Shown piece after piece: positions 45,792 to 54,610 of a DNA stretch of 64,000 bases (its first letter is position 1; each line of letters starts with the position of its first letter). Origin of the DNA: Streptomyces agglomeratus (lineage in GTDB: Bacteria > Actinomycetota > Actinomycetes > Streptomycetales > Streptomycetaceae); NCBI RefSeq assembly GCF_001746415.1, contig NZ_MEHJ01000001.1:4540501-4604500 (forward strand). The letters are read 5' to 3'. A program made the translations under genes and the position numbers. The notes under the pieces were generated by a model. It searched no databases and had not been told where the DNA came from. It saw only the letters and a list, made by a program, of their open reading frames with translations.

Positions 45792-47069
45792 TCATGGGCC
45801 CGTCGGCTGCCCGGCGAGGGACGGCCCGCCCGGCGGCGCCGCGCAGACCGACGGAATCCGGGGCGGGCCCAGTTCCTGCTGCCGCCGCGTCTCGTCGTCG
45901 AGCTGCTGGAGCAGGCCGTCCAGCAGCTCCTCGTCATCCGGAGCCGCGAGGAACTCCAGTACGGCGCGGTAGAAGGCTCCCCGTACCCCCGGCGGCATCG
46001 CGTCCGACGCGTCGGCGCACAGCCGCTGGGCCCCGGTCAGCGTCTCGTTCACCGAACGGTTCGCCCAGGCGTCGCCGTACGTTCCGGCGGAGACCGGGAA
46101 GAACGGCCGGTTTCGTTCCGGCACGGCCCGCGCCCAGGTGGCCCGCGCCTGGTCGCCGGTGAGGAAGGTGAGGAGCGTCCGCGCGCCCTGCGAGTCGCTG
46201 AACAGCGCCGCCATGTCGCCCGCCACCTCGTACGCGCCCCGGTCGTTGTCGAGCTCGGCGATCGCCTCGGTCGTCGGGACGTACGTGATGTCCTCGCCGT
46301 ACAGCCGCCGGATGAAGCTGCCCTGGTGCTCGCGCCGGCAGCCGTCACCGGACCGCTTCAGCAGCCCCTTGCCGTCGTTGCCGTCGAAGTCGTTGCCGAA
46401 GGCGGCGTCGGCCCGGGACCCGATCAGCCGGCCCCAGGTCTCCCACGCCGCGCGGACCTCGTCGCTGGTCCAGGACCGCTGGCCCGTCGCCCACTCCTCG
46501 TAGACGGCCGGGCCGGACTTCTGGAGCAGGATGTCCTCGATCCAGTCGCTGCCGGGCCACCCCGTCGTCGCTTCGGAACCCACCCCGACGCACCAGTCGC
46601 CGCGCTGCGGCGCACGTCCCGGGTAGTGCCAGACCACGCTCTTGAGGTCGACCTTGACGGGGGTCCAGTACGTGTTCTTGCGTCCCTGGACGGTGAGTTC
46701 GGGAGCCCACGGTTCCGGGGAACGTTCGCGGACGTTCTCGGGAAGCGGTTTGAGCACGCCCCCGTGCGCGTATTCGGTGAGTTCGCCGAGGCTGTTCAGG
46801 ATGGCGATGTCGGGCGGCGATCCGGCCTGCACCTGGGCGAGCAGCGTCTCGCGCAACGACGTCGTGCCCTGGTAGTCGTACGCGACCCCGTACTTCTTCT
46901 CGAACTGGTCGAGCACCGTCTTGAAGCTCTCCTCCTCGTCACCGGTCCAGGGGCCGAGGACGCTCACGGCCGGCGGTGGCGGCTCGGCGCAGGCGGCGGA
47001 GGTCAGGGCGAGCCCGGCGAAGAGACAGAGGGCGATGAGCGACCGGAGCGGGCGAAGGGGACGGTTCAC
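45792..47069 (-). CDS. Extracellular solute-binding lipoprotein (GlnH-position component)
   Basis: 425 residues, GTG start overlapping the stop of the membrane protein (GTGA). Signal 'PLRPLRSLIALCLFAGLALTSAAC' ends in a Cys with a small -1/-2 residue, so it is probably a lipoprotein. The mature part resembles family-1 (maltose-type) binding proteins: 'SFKTVLDQFEKKYGVAYDYQGTTSLRETLLAQVQAGSPPDIAILNSLGELTEYAHGGVLKPL' and 'EAIAELDNDRGAYEVAGDMAALF'. No ABC permease or ATPase is adjacent. As last gene of the five-gene overlapping unit, it probably presents a ligand to the adjacent membrane protein, as GlnH does for GlnX in mycobacteria; the fold class differs from GlnH (family 3), which is a caution. 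Confidence 0.85.
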   Translation of the reverse strand: MNRPLRPLRSLIALCLFAGLALTSAACAEPPPPAVSVLGPWTGDEEESFKTVLDQFEKKYGVAYDYQGTTSLRETLLAQVQAGSPPDIAILNSLGELTEYAHGGVLKPLPENVRERSPEPWAPELTVQGRKNTYWTPVKVDLKSVVWHYPGRAPQRGDWCVGVGSEATTGWPGSDWIEDILLQKSGPAVYEEWATGQRSWTSDEVRAAWETWGRLIGSRADAAFGNDFDGNDGKGLLKRSGDGCRREHQGSFIRRLYGEDITYVPTTEAIAELDNDRGAYEVAGDMAALFSDSQGARTLLTFLTGDQARATWARAVPERNRPFFPVSAGTYGDAWANRSVNETLTGAQRLCADASDAMPPGVRGAFYRAVLEFLAAPDDEELLDGLLQQLDDETRRQQELGPPRIPSVCAAPPGGPSLAGQPTGP

Positions 47070-48103
47070 CGGTTGCCTCCCGTACGGCGCCGGGGAACGG
47101 CGTACTCCAGGAGGTGCGACTGGAGTGTCCACAGGATGACCCCCGCCATCAGTACGGCCGCGAGCGGAATGAACGCGGTCCCCCGGGCCCAGGTCGCGGT
47201 GTTCCCCTGCCGCACGGCCCGGTCCATGCGGGACTCGGCGGCGGCGATGGCCGTCACCTGCGTGGTCGGCGGGTCCGCCGGTTCCAGCGTGGCCGCCTCG
47301 TGCTGCACCGTGGTCTGGCTCGCGTGCGCCTGCCAGGTGCCGAACGCCAGGACGGGAACGGCGGCCAGCAGCAGCGTCACCGCCGCCAGCGGGATGCTCA
47401 GCCGCATCCGGAAACGCCGCCGCAGGAACACCTGCGTTCCCACCAGACGTATGCCGAGCAGCACACAGGCCGCGACCGCAACCGGCCAGGCCAGCAGCGG
47501 GGCCGCGCCCCAGTCCTCCTGGTGGTCCAGCGCCTTGTTCTGCCGGGATTGGAGTGCGGCGATCCGGTCGAGGATGCCGGAGTCGGCGACGTACATCATC
47601 CTCCGTGCGTACGAGAGATTGGCGCTGCTCAGCTCCGGCCGGCTCGACTGCGTCCAGGCCCCGTCGATGCGCAGGGCGTAGCTGTCGACGAGGCCGGACA
47701 CGATGCGCAGGGTCTGCCGGTCCTCGCGGTTCAGCGCGCCCGTGGCCGCGGCCCGCCCGAGGCTGCTCTTCGCCTCGGCCACCTGCGTCCGGTACTCCTC
47801 GCCGCGGGCCAGGATGTCCGGCCATTCGGGGTGGAGGGCCCGGTAGTACAGGTGGTCGACGGCCGTGTTGTGGGCCTGCTGGAGCGAGGTGTGGGCCTTG
47901 GCCAGTTCGACGACCGCGGGGGCGGTGCGGTCGCGGATCGCCACCGAGTCGCTGTGCACCTCGTCGTACGCGCCGAAGAGCGCCGCACCGCCCACAACGG
48001 TCAGCGCGAGCAGCCAGACGAGCTGGCGGCGCAGGTATCCGACGGTGCTGACGCCGTCGGCCCCGGTCGCCGAACGCCAGAACCGGCGTGTCAGGTCTGT
48101 CAT
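47066..48103 (-). CDS. Four-TM sensor-like membrane protein (GlnX analogue)
   Basis: 345 residues, ATG 48103 overlapping the VWA stop (ATGA). Hydrophobic segments at about 29-46, 195-220, 235-258 and 310-333. The loop between the first two is about 150 residues and helical ('VELAKAHTSLQQAHNTAVDHLYYRAL...EDRQTLRIVSGLVDSYALRID'), like four-helix-bundle sensor domains; a second outer loop of about 50 residues follows TM3. No kinase or HAMP is recognisable. Topology and gene position recall mycobacterial GlnX, which senses amino acids through GlnH and signals to PknG. Confidence 0.78.
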   Translation of the reverse strand: MTDLTRRFWRSATGADGVSTVGYLRRQLVWLLALTVVGGAALFGAYDEVHSDSVAIRDRTAPAVVELAKAHTSLQQAHNTAVDHLYYRALHPEWPDILARGEEYRTQVAEAKSSLGRAAATGALNREDRQTLRIVSGLVDSYALRIDGAWTQSSRPELSSANLSYARRMMYVADSGILDRIAALQSRQNKALDHQEDWGAAPLLAWPVAVAACVLLGIRLVGTQVFLRRRFRMRLSIPLAAVTLLLAAVPVLAFGTWQAHASQTTVQHEAATLEPADPPTTQVTAIAAAESRMDRAVRQGNTATWARGTAFIPLAAVLMAGVILWTLQSHLLEYAVPRRRTGGNR

Positions 48104-49515
48104 TCCCCGTCCTGCGGCTCTCGCCCGGGAAGCGGCCCGGACGTTGGTTCCGGCTGTGCTTCCGGTTGTGCTGCCGGCTTCGCCGGCCTCGGCAGCATCG
48201 TGCTCTGGGAGCGCAGGACCATCGCCGACTTGATGTCGAGCGGCCGGATGTCGGGGCGGATCTCCACGTGGCCGGCCGCCGCGTCGATGATCCGTACGAC
48301 GTCCCCGAGGCGTTGCAGCATGGGCTCGTTGCCCATCGCGTGGGCACGGCGCACGGCCTCGCCCCAGGCGGCGCGGGCCCCCGCCGCGTCGCCGGCGCGC
48401 TGGGCGGCGCGGCCCTCTTCGAGACCGCGGACGAGGGCGTCGTGGTGGGCGTAGTGCGCGACCTTGGGGTCGTACGTGCTGTAGAGGTCGCGGTGGTGCG
48501 TCCAGTGGACCAGCAGCGTCCGTGCCGGGGGGAGCAGCGGCTCCGGCGTGGCATCGTCCTGCGACGGCTCCCGGACCACCTTCAGGTCGGCCAGCCACAG
48601 CGCCCGGTCGACGGGTTCCCGCGGCGTACGGGCAGCGGCGACGCACACCAGGTACTCGCGGGTCTCGTCGCCCCAAGGCGGCGTACGGAACTCCAGGCAC
48701 CGCTCGCCGGCCCTCATCCGCTCGGGGAGCAGGTCACGGCGCGTGGGGTGGACCTGCTGCACGGTGAGCGGGTCGCTGCCCGGGCGGTGGGTGAGGCGCA
48801 GCCGCAGGCCCGTGAGGTGCCGGCCCGTCGACTCGGCGGTTACGGCGCGGAACTCGCCGGGCAGTGCGTCGAGATCGCGTACGGCGTCGGCCCTGCCGTC
48901 GAGGCCGTCGGCGACGAGCTGGAGCTCGTCGGGGTCCCAGTCCTCGCCGACGCCGATGGTGTCGCAGGTGAACAGGCCGGAGCAGGCGGCGAGTTCACCG
49001 GCGAGCGCGGCCGGCTGTTCGTGCTCGTTACGGCCGTCGCTGAGCAGCAGGGCGTGCCGGACGGCGGGTCCGGGCCTGCTCACGAACAGCCGGCGGGCGA
49101 GAGCGAGCCAGCTGCCGATGGCCGTGCCGCCGCTCGGCACGAGACGGGCCACGACGTCCTGGGCTTCCTTGCGGGTGGTGGCGTCGGCGCGTACGAGAGC
49201 CGGCGCGTCGGGGCGGGACGGCGGGGGATAGAGCAGTTCGGCGGTGTGGCGTCCGGCGACGATCGCGAAGTACGTGCCGTCGGGCAGCGCGCCCACCGCC
49301 TCCGCCGCCGCGTCCTGGGCGGCCCACAGCTTCTCGCGCGGGTGGCCCATGGAGGCGGAACAGTCGAGGAGCAGTACCTCGGCCCTGACGGGCGACGCGG
49401 GGGCCGCCGCCCCTTCACCGGCCGTCGGCAGCTTCACCGTCACGCTCACCACGCCGCACATGCGCGTCCCGCCCTCGGCCCCGCGCTCCACGGAGACGTA
49501 GGGCTGCTGGCTCAC
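48100..49515 (-). CDS. VWA-domain protein
   Basis: 471 residues from GTG 49515, which overlaps the kinase stop (GTGA); an ATG at 49605 would overlap the kinase gene by 94 bp. VWA domain about 45-235 with an intact metal-ion adhesion site: D-C-S-A-S at residues 51-55, Thr in 'PSGGTAIGSW', Asp in 'LLLSDGRNEHEQP'. The C-terminal half is beta-rich ('GRHLTGLRLRLTHRPGSDPLTVQQVHP') then helical ('RGLEEGRAAQRAGDAAGARAAWGEAVRRAH', TPR-like). No signal peptide: cytoplasmic adaptor. Likely links kinase and membrane sensor through metal-dependent binding. Confidence 0.88.
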   Translation of the reverse strand: MSQQPYVSVERGAEGGTRMCGVVSVTVKLPTAGEGAAAPASPVRAEVLLLDCSASMGHPREKLWAAQDAAAEAVGALPDGTYFAIVAGRHTAELLYPPPSRPDAPALVRADATTRKEAQDVVARLVPSGGTAIGSWLALARRLFVSRPGPAVRHALLLSDGRNEHEQPAALAGELAACSGLFTCDTIGVGEDWDPDELQLVADGLDGRADAVRDLDALPGEFRAVTAESTGRHLTGLRLRLTHRPGSDPLTVQQVHPTRRDLLPERMRAGERCLEFRTPPWGDETREYLVCVAAARTPREPVDRALWLADLKVVREPSQDDATPEPLLPPARTLLVHWTHHRDLYSTYDPKVAHYAHHDALVRGLEEGRAAQRAGDAAGARAAWGEAVRRAHAMGNEPMLQRLGDVVRIIDAAAGHVEIRPDIRPLDIKSAMVLRSQSTMLPRPAKPAAQPEAQPEPTSGPLPGREPQDGE

Positions 49516-52055
49516 TTCGAGGGAGACGACTCCGGCTGCTGGAGCTCCTGCGCCGCCTTCCACGCCTCTCGCATCGTCCGCACCTGCTGTGCCGTCCTGA
49601 GCCATGCGTGCTCCTTGTGTGTCCAGCGCAGTGGCCGAATTCCGTTGGCCAGGTCGAGCAGTGCGTGCGCCCGCACGTCCCCGGCCTGGTGGGCCAGTCC
49701 CCTGTACGCCTCTTCCAGGCGTCTGCGCAGCCTGTTCTCGGTCAGCTCCCCGTCCTGGACGCGCTCGCGCAGTTCCGCCAGGCGCCGGGCTCCGCCGTGC
49801 GCCCTGGCCGTACCGCCCGGCGCCCCGCCCCCCGAGCCCTCCACGCCGTCGGGCGCCCCGCTCTCCGAGCCCTGCACGCCGTCGGGCGCTCCGCTCTCCG
49901 AGCGCTTCAGGCCGTCCGGCGCCCCGCACAGCCAGTCGAGGACGACCTCCCTGATGTGCGTCTCCAGCCGCAGCACCGCGTGCCGGTCCGTCAGCCCCTC
50001 CTCCTCCTGCAACTGCGTGACGCGGGCCAGCGCGGTGATGACGGACTCCAGGGGTGGCGGCGCGCCGTCCGGGGGCCGCCGGCCGGCCAGGATCCGTACG
50101 ACCGCCGTCCGCGCGGCCGTGCGGTGCCGGGAGTCCTTCGGCACGTGCTCCAGGATGTCCAGGGCCTTCTCCCGTTCCTCCCGGGCCAGGTGGATCCGCG
50201 CGAGGCCGAAGGCCGCGCTGCCCAGGGAGTGGTTGCGCAGCCACACCGCCTCGTAGTAGTCCCTGGCGCGGTCCGGTTCGCCGAGCCGTTCGTGGCAGTA
50301 CCCCAGGGCGAGCTTGGGGGCGTACTCACCGGGGAGCGAGTCGTAGACGAGGTCGAACTCCTCGCGGGCCTCCGCGATCCGGTCCTCGCTGAGGTGGAGC
50401 AGCCCGGCGTGCCAGCGCAGCCGCCAGTCGTGCGGGGCCATGTCGCCGACCCGGGCCACGGCCAGGTCGAGTTCGGCGCGTGCCCGCTTGTGGTGGTGGC
50501 CGCGCTGCCCGGTGCGGCGGACGGAAGCGCGGCGGGCCTGGTCGAGATGCAGACGGCAGCGCAGAAGGTGCAGTTCCGTCGACGGCCGCCAGTCGGCGAG
50601 CAGTTGCAGCAGGCCCGGCGCGTCGTACGAGATGCGGGCGAGGGACGCCGCCTGCGGGTCGTCGGGGTCGGTCTTGGGCACGGGCAGGCCCGCCGCGACC
50701 TCGTCGGCGGAGGGACGTGCCGCGTTCAGGGGCAGGCGGTGGGTGCCGTACGCCCAGCTGTCCAGGGCGGGAGCCGCGCCGAGACCGCCGTCGAGCGCGG
50801 CCGACGCCGGTTCGAAGAGCCGGGAGGGTTCGAAGGTCTCCGTACCGAGCCGCAGGGAACGCAGTTCCCGGATGACGCCGCGCAGCTGGAGCGACATCTC
50901 GGCGGCCGTGGCGAAGCGTTTGCGCGGCTCCTCGTCGGTGGCGCGGGCGAGCGCGCGGTGCAGGGACTCGGCCCCGAGGCCCCGGGCCGGATGGTGCGCG
51001 GAGTCGGCGAGCTCCCGCAGGGTGACACCGACGCTGTAGAGATCGGAGTACGGGTACGCACCGCCGTCCTCCCCGACCTCCGGGCCCTTGTAGTGGTCGG
51101 TGTACGGCCCCGCCGCCCCGAACTCCCGCACCCCGCCCACGTCGATGACCTTGATGCCGTCGCCGCAGTGCATGACGTTGTCCGGCTTCATGTCGCCGTA
51201 GACCTTGCGCTCGTGCGTGTGCAGATAGCCGAGCGCGTCGAGGATCCGGATTCCGTAACTCACGATGAACTCGTGCACGCGCGGGCCGGCGAACGGCTCC
51301 TCGTCGCGCGCGATCCGCTCGGCGATCTGGTGCAGCGCCATGCCGCCCGCGAACTCCATCACGATGTAGTCGGTGCCGGTGGGGCGGTGCGTCGCGTAGT
51401 TGATGACGCGGATGATGTCCTTGTGGTTGAGGTCGGTCAGATGCCGGCGCTCGCGCAGCGCGACCTCACGGGCCAGCGAACTGTGCGGATTGCGCAGGCC
51501 CTTGAGGGCGACGGGCCGGTTGTAGAGCTGCGCGTCCTCGGCGAGATAGACCCAGCCGAGACCGCCGTGGGCGATGGGCCCGACGACGTGGTACTGGTCG
51601 GCGAGTACGTCGTCGCAGGACAGCTGGGGCTGGAGCGCGTACGGCGTGCCGCAACTGCACCGGCCCTCGGCCGTCACGACCCCGATCAGCTCCGTGCAGT
51701 CCGGGTTGCCGCACCGCATGACGTGCGAGGACGGCTGGTCCACGACGGGTTCGACGAGCAGGGCGGGGTCGGGGACCTTGACGACCGGCAGGTCCATGAG
51801 GCCGTCGCCCGCGCTGGAGAGCACGAAGCGGGCGGCGTCGGCGGCGCGCTCGGCCGCCGCGTCCGCTGCCGCCTTCCGTGCCGCTGCCCCGGTGTTCCGC
51901 GTCGCACCTACCCTGGCTGGGCCTTCCCCGACCGGTGCTTCCGCTTCCGCTTGCGCTTGCGCCTCCGGCTCTTCGTCGACGGGAAGGCCGGTGAGATCGC
52001 AGAACCCGGTTTCGGTCACCTGCCCGGTGCAGCCGGGGTGCGGACACGCTCTCAC
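49512..52055 (-). CDS. PknG-like serine/threonine protein kinase with zinc-binding N-terminus and TPR C-terminus
   Basis: 847 residues, GTG 52055 overlapping the trypsin stop (GTGA). Cysteines C4, C9, C19 and C115, C120, C133, C135 look like two zinc/rubredoxin-like knuckles, as in PknG. Kinase domain about 155-420: 'GPIAHGGLGWVYLAED', Lys185 in 'VALKGL', 'YGDMKPDN' in place of HRDLKPxN (Asp288 kept), and 'IDVGG' in place of DFG. These are PknG-type substitutions rather than decay. TPR-like helices cover about 560-720. Residues about 745-790 contain an 11-residue repeat (GAPDG[LV].[RG]SES). In mycobacteria PknG acts on the FHA protein GarA to control glutamate metabolism. No FHA gene is seen here. 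Confidence 0.9.
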   Translation of the reverse strand: MRACPHPGCTGQVTETGFCDLTGLPVDEEPEAQAQAEAEAPVGEGPARVGATRNTGAAARKAAADAAAERAADAARFVLSSAGDGLMDLPVVKVPDPALLVEPVVDQPSSHVMRCGNPDCTELIGVVTAEGRCSCGTPYALQPQLSCDDVLADQYHVVGPIAHGGLGWVYLAEDAQLYNRPVALKGLRNPHSSLAREVALRERRHLTDLNHKDIIRVINYATHRPTGTDYIVMEFAGGMALHQIAERIARDEEPFAGPRVHEFIVSYGIRILDALGYLHTHERKVYGDMKPDNVMHCGDGIKVIDVGGVREFGAAGPYTDHYKGPEVGEDGGAYPYSDLYSVGVTLRELADSAHHPARGLGAESLHRALARATDEEPRKRFATAAEMSLQLRGVIRELRSLRLGTETFEPSRLFEPASAALDGGLGAAPALDSWAYGTHRLPLNAARPSADEVAAGLPVPKTDPDDPQAASLARISYDAPGLLQLLADWRPSTELHLLRCRLHLDQARRASVRRTGQRGHHHKRARAELDLAVARVGDMAPHDWRLRWHAGLLHLSEDRIAEAREEFDLVYDSLPGEYAPKLALGYCHERLGEPDRARDYYEAVWLRNHSLGSAAFGLARIHLAREEREKALDILEHVPKDSRHRTAARTAVVRILAGRRPPDGAPPPLESVITALARVTQLQEEEGLTDRHAVLRLETHIREVVLDWLCGAPDGLKRSESGAPDGVQGSESGAPDGVEGSGGGAPGGTARAHGGARRLAELRERVQDGELTENRLRRRLEEAYRGLAHQAGDVRAHALLDLANGIRPLRWTHKEHAWLRTAQQVRTMREAWKAAQELQQPESSPSK
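49822..49926 (-). repeat. 33-bp tandem repeat in the PknG-like kinase gene
   Basis: The segment beginning GTCGGGCG[CT]... recurs at 49848, 49881 and 49914 (period 33), with a shorter degenerate copy before. It encodes three to four copies of G-A-P-D-G-x-x-x-S-E-S near the C-terminus. Confidence 0.82.
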
Positions 52056-54085
52056 TTGTCCCCCTTCGTGCCGGTGCGGGCCGCGAGCACCTTGCGGACC
52101 TCCCGCGCGAACCGGTCGACCGCCGCCGCCGCCACCGGCAGCTCGCACGGGCCGCCGGTGAGCAGCCGCTGCGCCTCCTGGTGCGGGGCGGCCGCCGCCT
52201 CGGCCAGGCCGTGGGCGGCGAGGCGCGCCTGGTGCCCGTCGAGCAGGCCGCGCAGCTCCTGGTGCCGGGCGAGCTGCCTGGTCAGCAGCCGGTGGGCGGT
52301 CTCCGCCTCCAGCAGCGCGGTTTCGGCGTTCCTCTCGACGTACGACAGCTTGACGAGGAAGCCGGTCGTGCCCTGCCGCGGATCGCCCTCCAGCCGGGCC
52401 GCCTTGATCGCGAGGTCGGGGGCGTAACGGCGGACGGTCGGCAGGGGGGTGACGCAGGCCGCCGCTCGGCGCCGTAACTCCCGGGCGGACTCCTCCGTGC
52501 GGGCCAGCGCCCCGATGCGCAGGCCGACGCGCTCCAGCCATCGCTGGGGGCGGTCCGGGGCGAGGAGGCGTTCGTACGTACGGTGCAGGGCGGGGGAGTC
52601 GAGCTGCCGGAAAACCAGCAGGAGCCGCCCGCCGGCCCGCACCAGCGTGTGCAGCAGCTCCACCGTCTCCAGCGGCCGGAGGGCGTCGTCCACCCCGCGG
52701 ACCACGGTGGTCAGCGGCAGGGCGCCGGTCTCGATGCGCGCAGGCAGGGGCAGCAGGCCGGGTCCGTCGAGCGCCATGCCCTCGGCGACCTCCTCGATGA
52801 TCTGCGCGGGACTCTTGCCGGCGACGTCCAGCGCCAGGTCGAGGCTGCCCGCACGGGGCGCCGTGCCGGTGTGGTCGCGTCCGGGCACGGCGACGGAGGT
52901 GCGCGGAGACTGCTCGCGGTCGGCGAGGGTGAGGGTGGTGCGCAGGGCGAGGGCGGCGTCCTCGTCCTCGTCCCGTACGAAGGTGATCTCCACATCGGCC
53001 ATGTCCTCTTCACCCGCCAGCCAGCGGGTGACCCAGCGCGCGAACCCGAGGTCGGACACGGGGCGGCGGGGCCTGTGGGGGGCAGTGGCGTCGGCGGCGT
53101 GGGTGGGACCAGGGGGGCCGGTTGGGCTGTTGGCGGCGACGGGATGCGCGGGGTGGGTGGGAGGGGCGGAATCACTGGGGCTCGCGGGATTACCCGGCCC
53201 GGCGGAATCACTGGGACGTGCGGGATCGGTGGGGCTTGTGGGACCAGCGGTATCGGCAGCACCGGCCGTACCGGCGGTATCGGCAGGTCCGGCCGTACCG
53301 GCAGGTCCGGCGGTATCGGCAGGTCCGGTGGGAACCGGGACGAGGACCGCCGGACGGGCGGCCAGGGTGGCGGGGTCGACGCTGAGGCTGGCCGGCACCG
53401 GGGGCCGGCCGCTCACGAAGCGCTCGCGCACGAGGTCGAGGTGCTTGACGATCGTGCCGGTCGGGATCATGTAACCGTGCCGGTAGTGCACGCCGTCGCG
53501 TTCGGAGTCGAGTTTACTGACGACGATCCCGATGACGCGATGGGTCGCGTTGTCGACGACTCCCGCGCCGCTGAAGCGCCGCAGCAGGGTGTCGGCCTCG
53601 GTGACCGGATCGATCTGCACCCACTCGTCGCCGGGCCCGCCCGGGCCCTTGATGAGGGCCTCGGACCACTTGCCGCCGGTGATCCTGGAAGGGTAACCAG
53701 CGAAGTGGACGCGGCGGTTCCAGATGGTCGGCATCCGGTGGAGGGTGGCGTGCGAGACGACCGGCGGCGGCCCGTCGAGCCGCAGGAGGGCGAGATCCCC
53801 GCTGTGGTCGTCGGCGCGGGGAACCCAGTGGTTCGGTACGACGGCGGCGCGCAGACACCCGGCGCCGCCGGCGGCCCCGGGGAACTCGACGGTCACGGAC
53901 GGCTGGGGGACGTCCGTTCCGTAGATCCGGATGACGTGGGCGCAGGTCAGCACGAGCCCGTCACCGAGCAGCACACCGGCTCCGAGCACTTGGCCGCGCG
54001 GGCTGCTGCGGATCCGTACACGCCAAGTCTCAAGATCCGTACGGAAGTTGGTCTCTAATCCGGCTCCACCGATCGACTCCCCCAT
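52052..54085 (-). CDS. Trypsin-like serine protease fused to a Pro/Ala linker and C-terminal effector-associated region
   Basis: 677 residues from ATG 54085. Trypsin/S1 domain about 20-215 with the complete triad: His50 in 'LTCAHV', Asp97 in 'SGDLALL', Ser172 in 'RRFSGAGVV'. No signal peptide, so a cytoplasmic protease. Residues about 250-350 are a low-complexity linker of P-A-D-T-A-G and related units. The C-terminal 320 residues are mixed alpha/beta ('LDVAGKSPAQIIEEVAEGMALDG', 'LLLVFRQLDSPALHRTY') then helical, with no family recognised; similar regions accompany trypsins in Trypco/VMAP-type systems. First gene of the five-gene unit; divergent from Trypco2-like gene. Confidence 0.85.
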   Translation of the reverse strand: MGESIGGAGLETNFRTDLETWRVRIRSSPRGQVLGAGVLLGDGLVLTCAHVIRIYGTDVPQPSVTVEFPGAAGGAGCLRAAVVPNHWVPRADDHSGDLALLRLDGPPPVVSHATLHRMPTIWNRRVHFAGYPSRITGGKWSEALIKGPGGPGDEWVQIDPVTEADTLLRRFSGAGVVDNATHRVIGIVVSKLDSERDGVHYRHGYMIPTGTIVKHLDLVRERFVSGRPPVPASLSVDPATLAARPAVLVPVPTGPADTAGPAGTAGPADTAGTAGAADTAGPTSPTDPARPSDSAGPGNPASPSDSAPPTHPAHPVAANSPTGPPGPTHAADATAPHRPRRPVSDLGFARWVTRWLAGEEDMADVEITFVRDEDEDAALALRTTLTLADREQSPRTSVAVPGRDHTGTAPRAGSLDLALDVAGKSPAQIIEEVAEGMALDGPGLLPLPARIETGALPLTTVVRGVDDALRPLETVELLHTLVRAGGRLLLVFRQLDSPALHRTYERLLAPDRPQRWLERVGLRIGALARTEESARELRRRAAACVTPLPTVRRYAPDLAIKAARLEGDPRQGTTGFLVKLSYVERNAETALLEAETAHRLLTRQLARHQELRGLLDGHQARLAAHGLAEAAAAPHQEAQRLLTGGPCELPVAAAAVDRFAREVRKVLAARTGTKGDK
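53210..53335 (-). repeat. Low-complexity linker repeats in the trypsin gene
   Basis: Alternating GGTATCGGCAG / GGTCCGGCCG-type units encode A-D-T-A-G-P and A-G-T-A-G-P. There is no single exact period; the tract separates the protease from the C-terminal domain. Confidence 0.7.
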
Positions 54086-54142
54086 GCTGTACCAGCATAG
54101 TCGCGGTAGGTGACAATGGGGCCTTGGCGGCAGTGGGGGGAT

Positions 54143-54610
54143 GTGAGCACATTGAACGCCGAAGGCGAGACACAGGGTGCGGAACTGGCGGATGTGATCA
54201 GCCAGGTACGCGCCGAGCTGGAGAAGGCGCAGACCCGGGGCAGGGAAAGCGACCTGCGCTTCCGGGTGGAGAAAGTGAACCTGGAGTTCGAGGTCCAGGT
54301 CCGCCGTGAGACCGGGGGCAAGGGCGGTCTGCGGATCGGCGTGGTCACGGCGGACGTCGGCAGGACGACGGGGAACGACAGGACCCACCGCATCAGCGTG
54401 GAACTGCAACCCCGCAACCGGGACGGCGGCGGCACAGTGGACGTGGGCGGCCCGGACCGGGCGGCCGGACCGGTGGATTCGGGCGGTCAGGACGACGCGG
54501 GCGGTACGGAGGAAGAGGGCGGCCCGGACGACGCGGGCGGTCCGGAGGGAGAGGGTGGCCCGGCGGACGCGGGCGGCGAGACGGCCGACGCGCCGCGCGA
54601 GGACGGCTGA
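54143..54610 (+). CDS. Trypco2-like (trypsin-co-occurring domain 2) protein
   Basis: 155 residues from GTG 54143, chosen for the GGGGGG upstream; ATG 54116 is an alternative. Residues 1-95: 'AELADVISQVRAELEKAQTRGRESDLRFRVEKVNLEFEVQVRRETGGKGGLRIGVVTADVG', a short helix followed by beta strands, which I recognise as the Trypco2 domain found beside trypsin-like proteases. The remaining 60 residues are Gly/Asp/Glu-rich disorder (GGPDDAGG-type repeats). Divergent from the trypsin-like gene, 57 bp between starts. Proposed to be substrate, sensor or effector of the protease. Confidence 0.85.
   Translation: MSTLNAEGETQGAELADVISQVRAELEKAQTRGRESDLRFRVEKVNLEFEVQVRRETGGKGGLRIGVVTADVGRTTGNDRTHRISVELQPRNRDGGGTVDVGGPDRAAGPVDSGGQDDAGGTEEEGGPDDAGGPEGEGGPADAGGETADAPREDG

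Noticed and set aside
45792..47069. ABC sugar-importer binding protein
   Set aside because: No permease or ATPase genes adjacent; gene is locked into a kinase/sensor operon by 4-bp overlaps.
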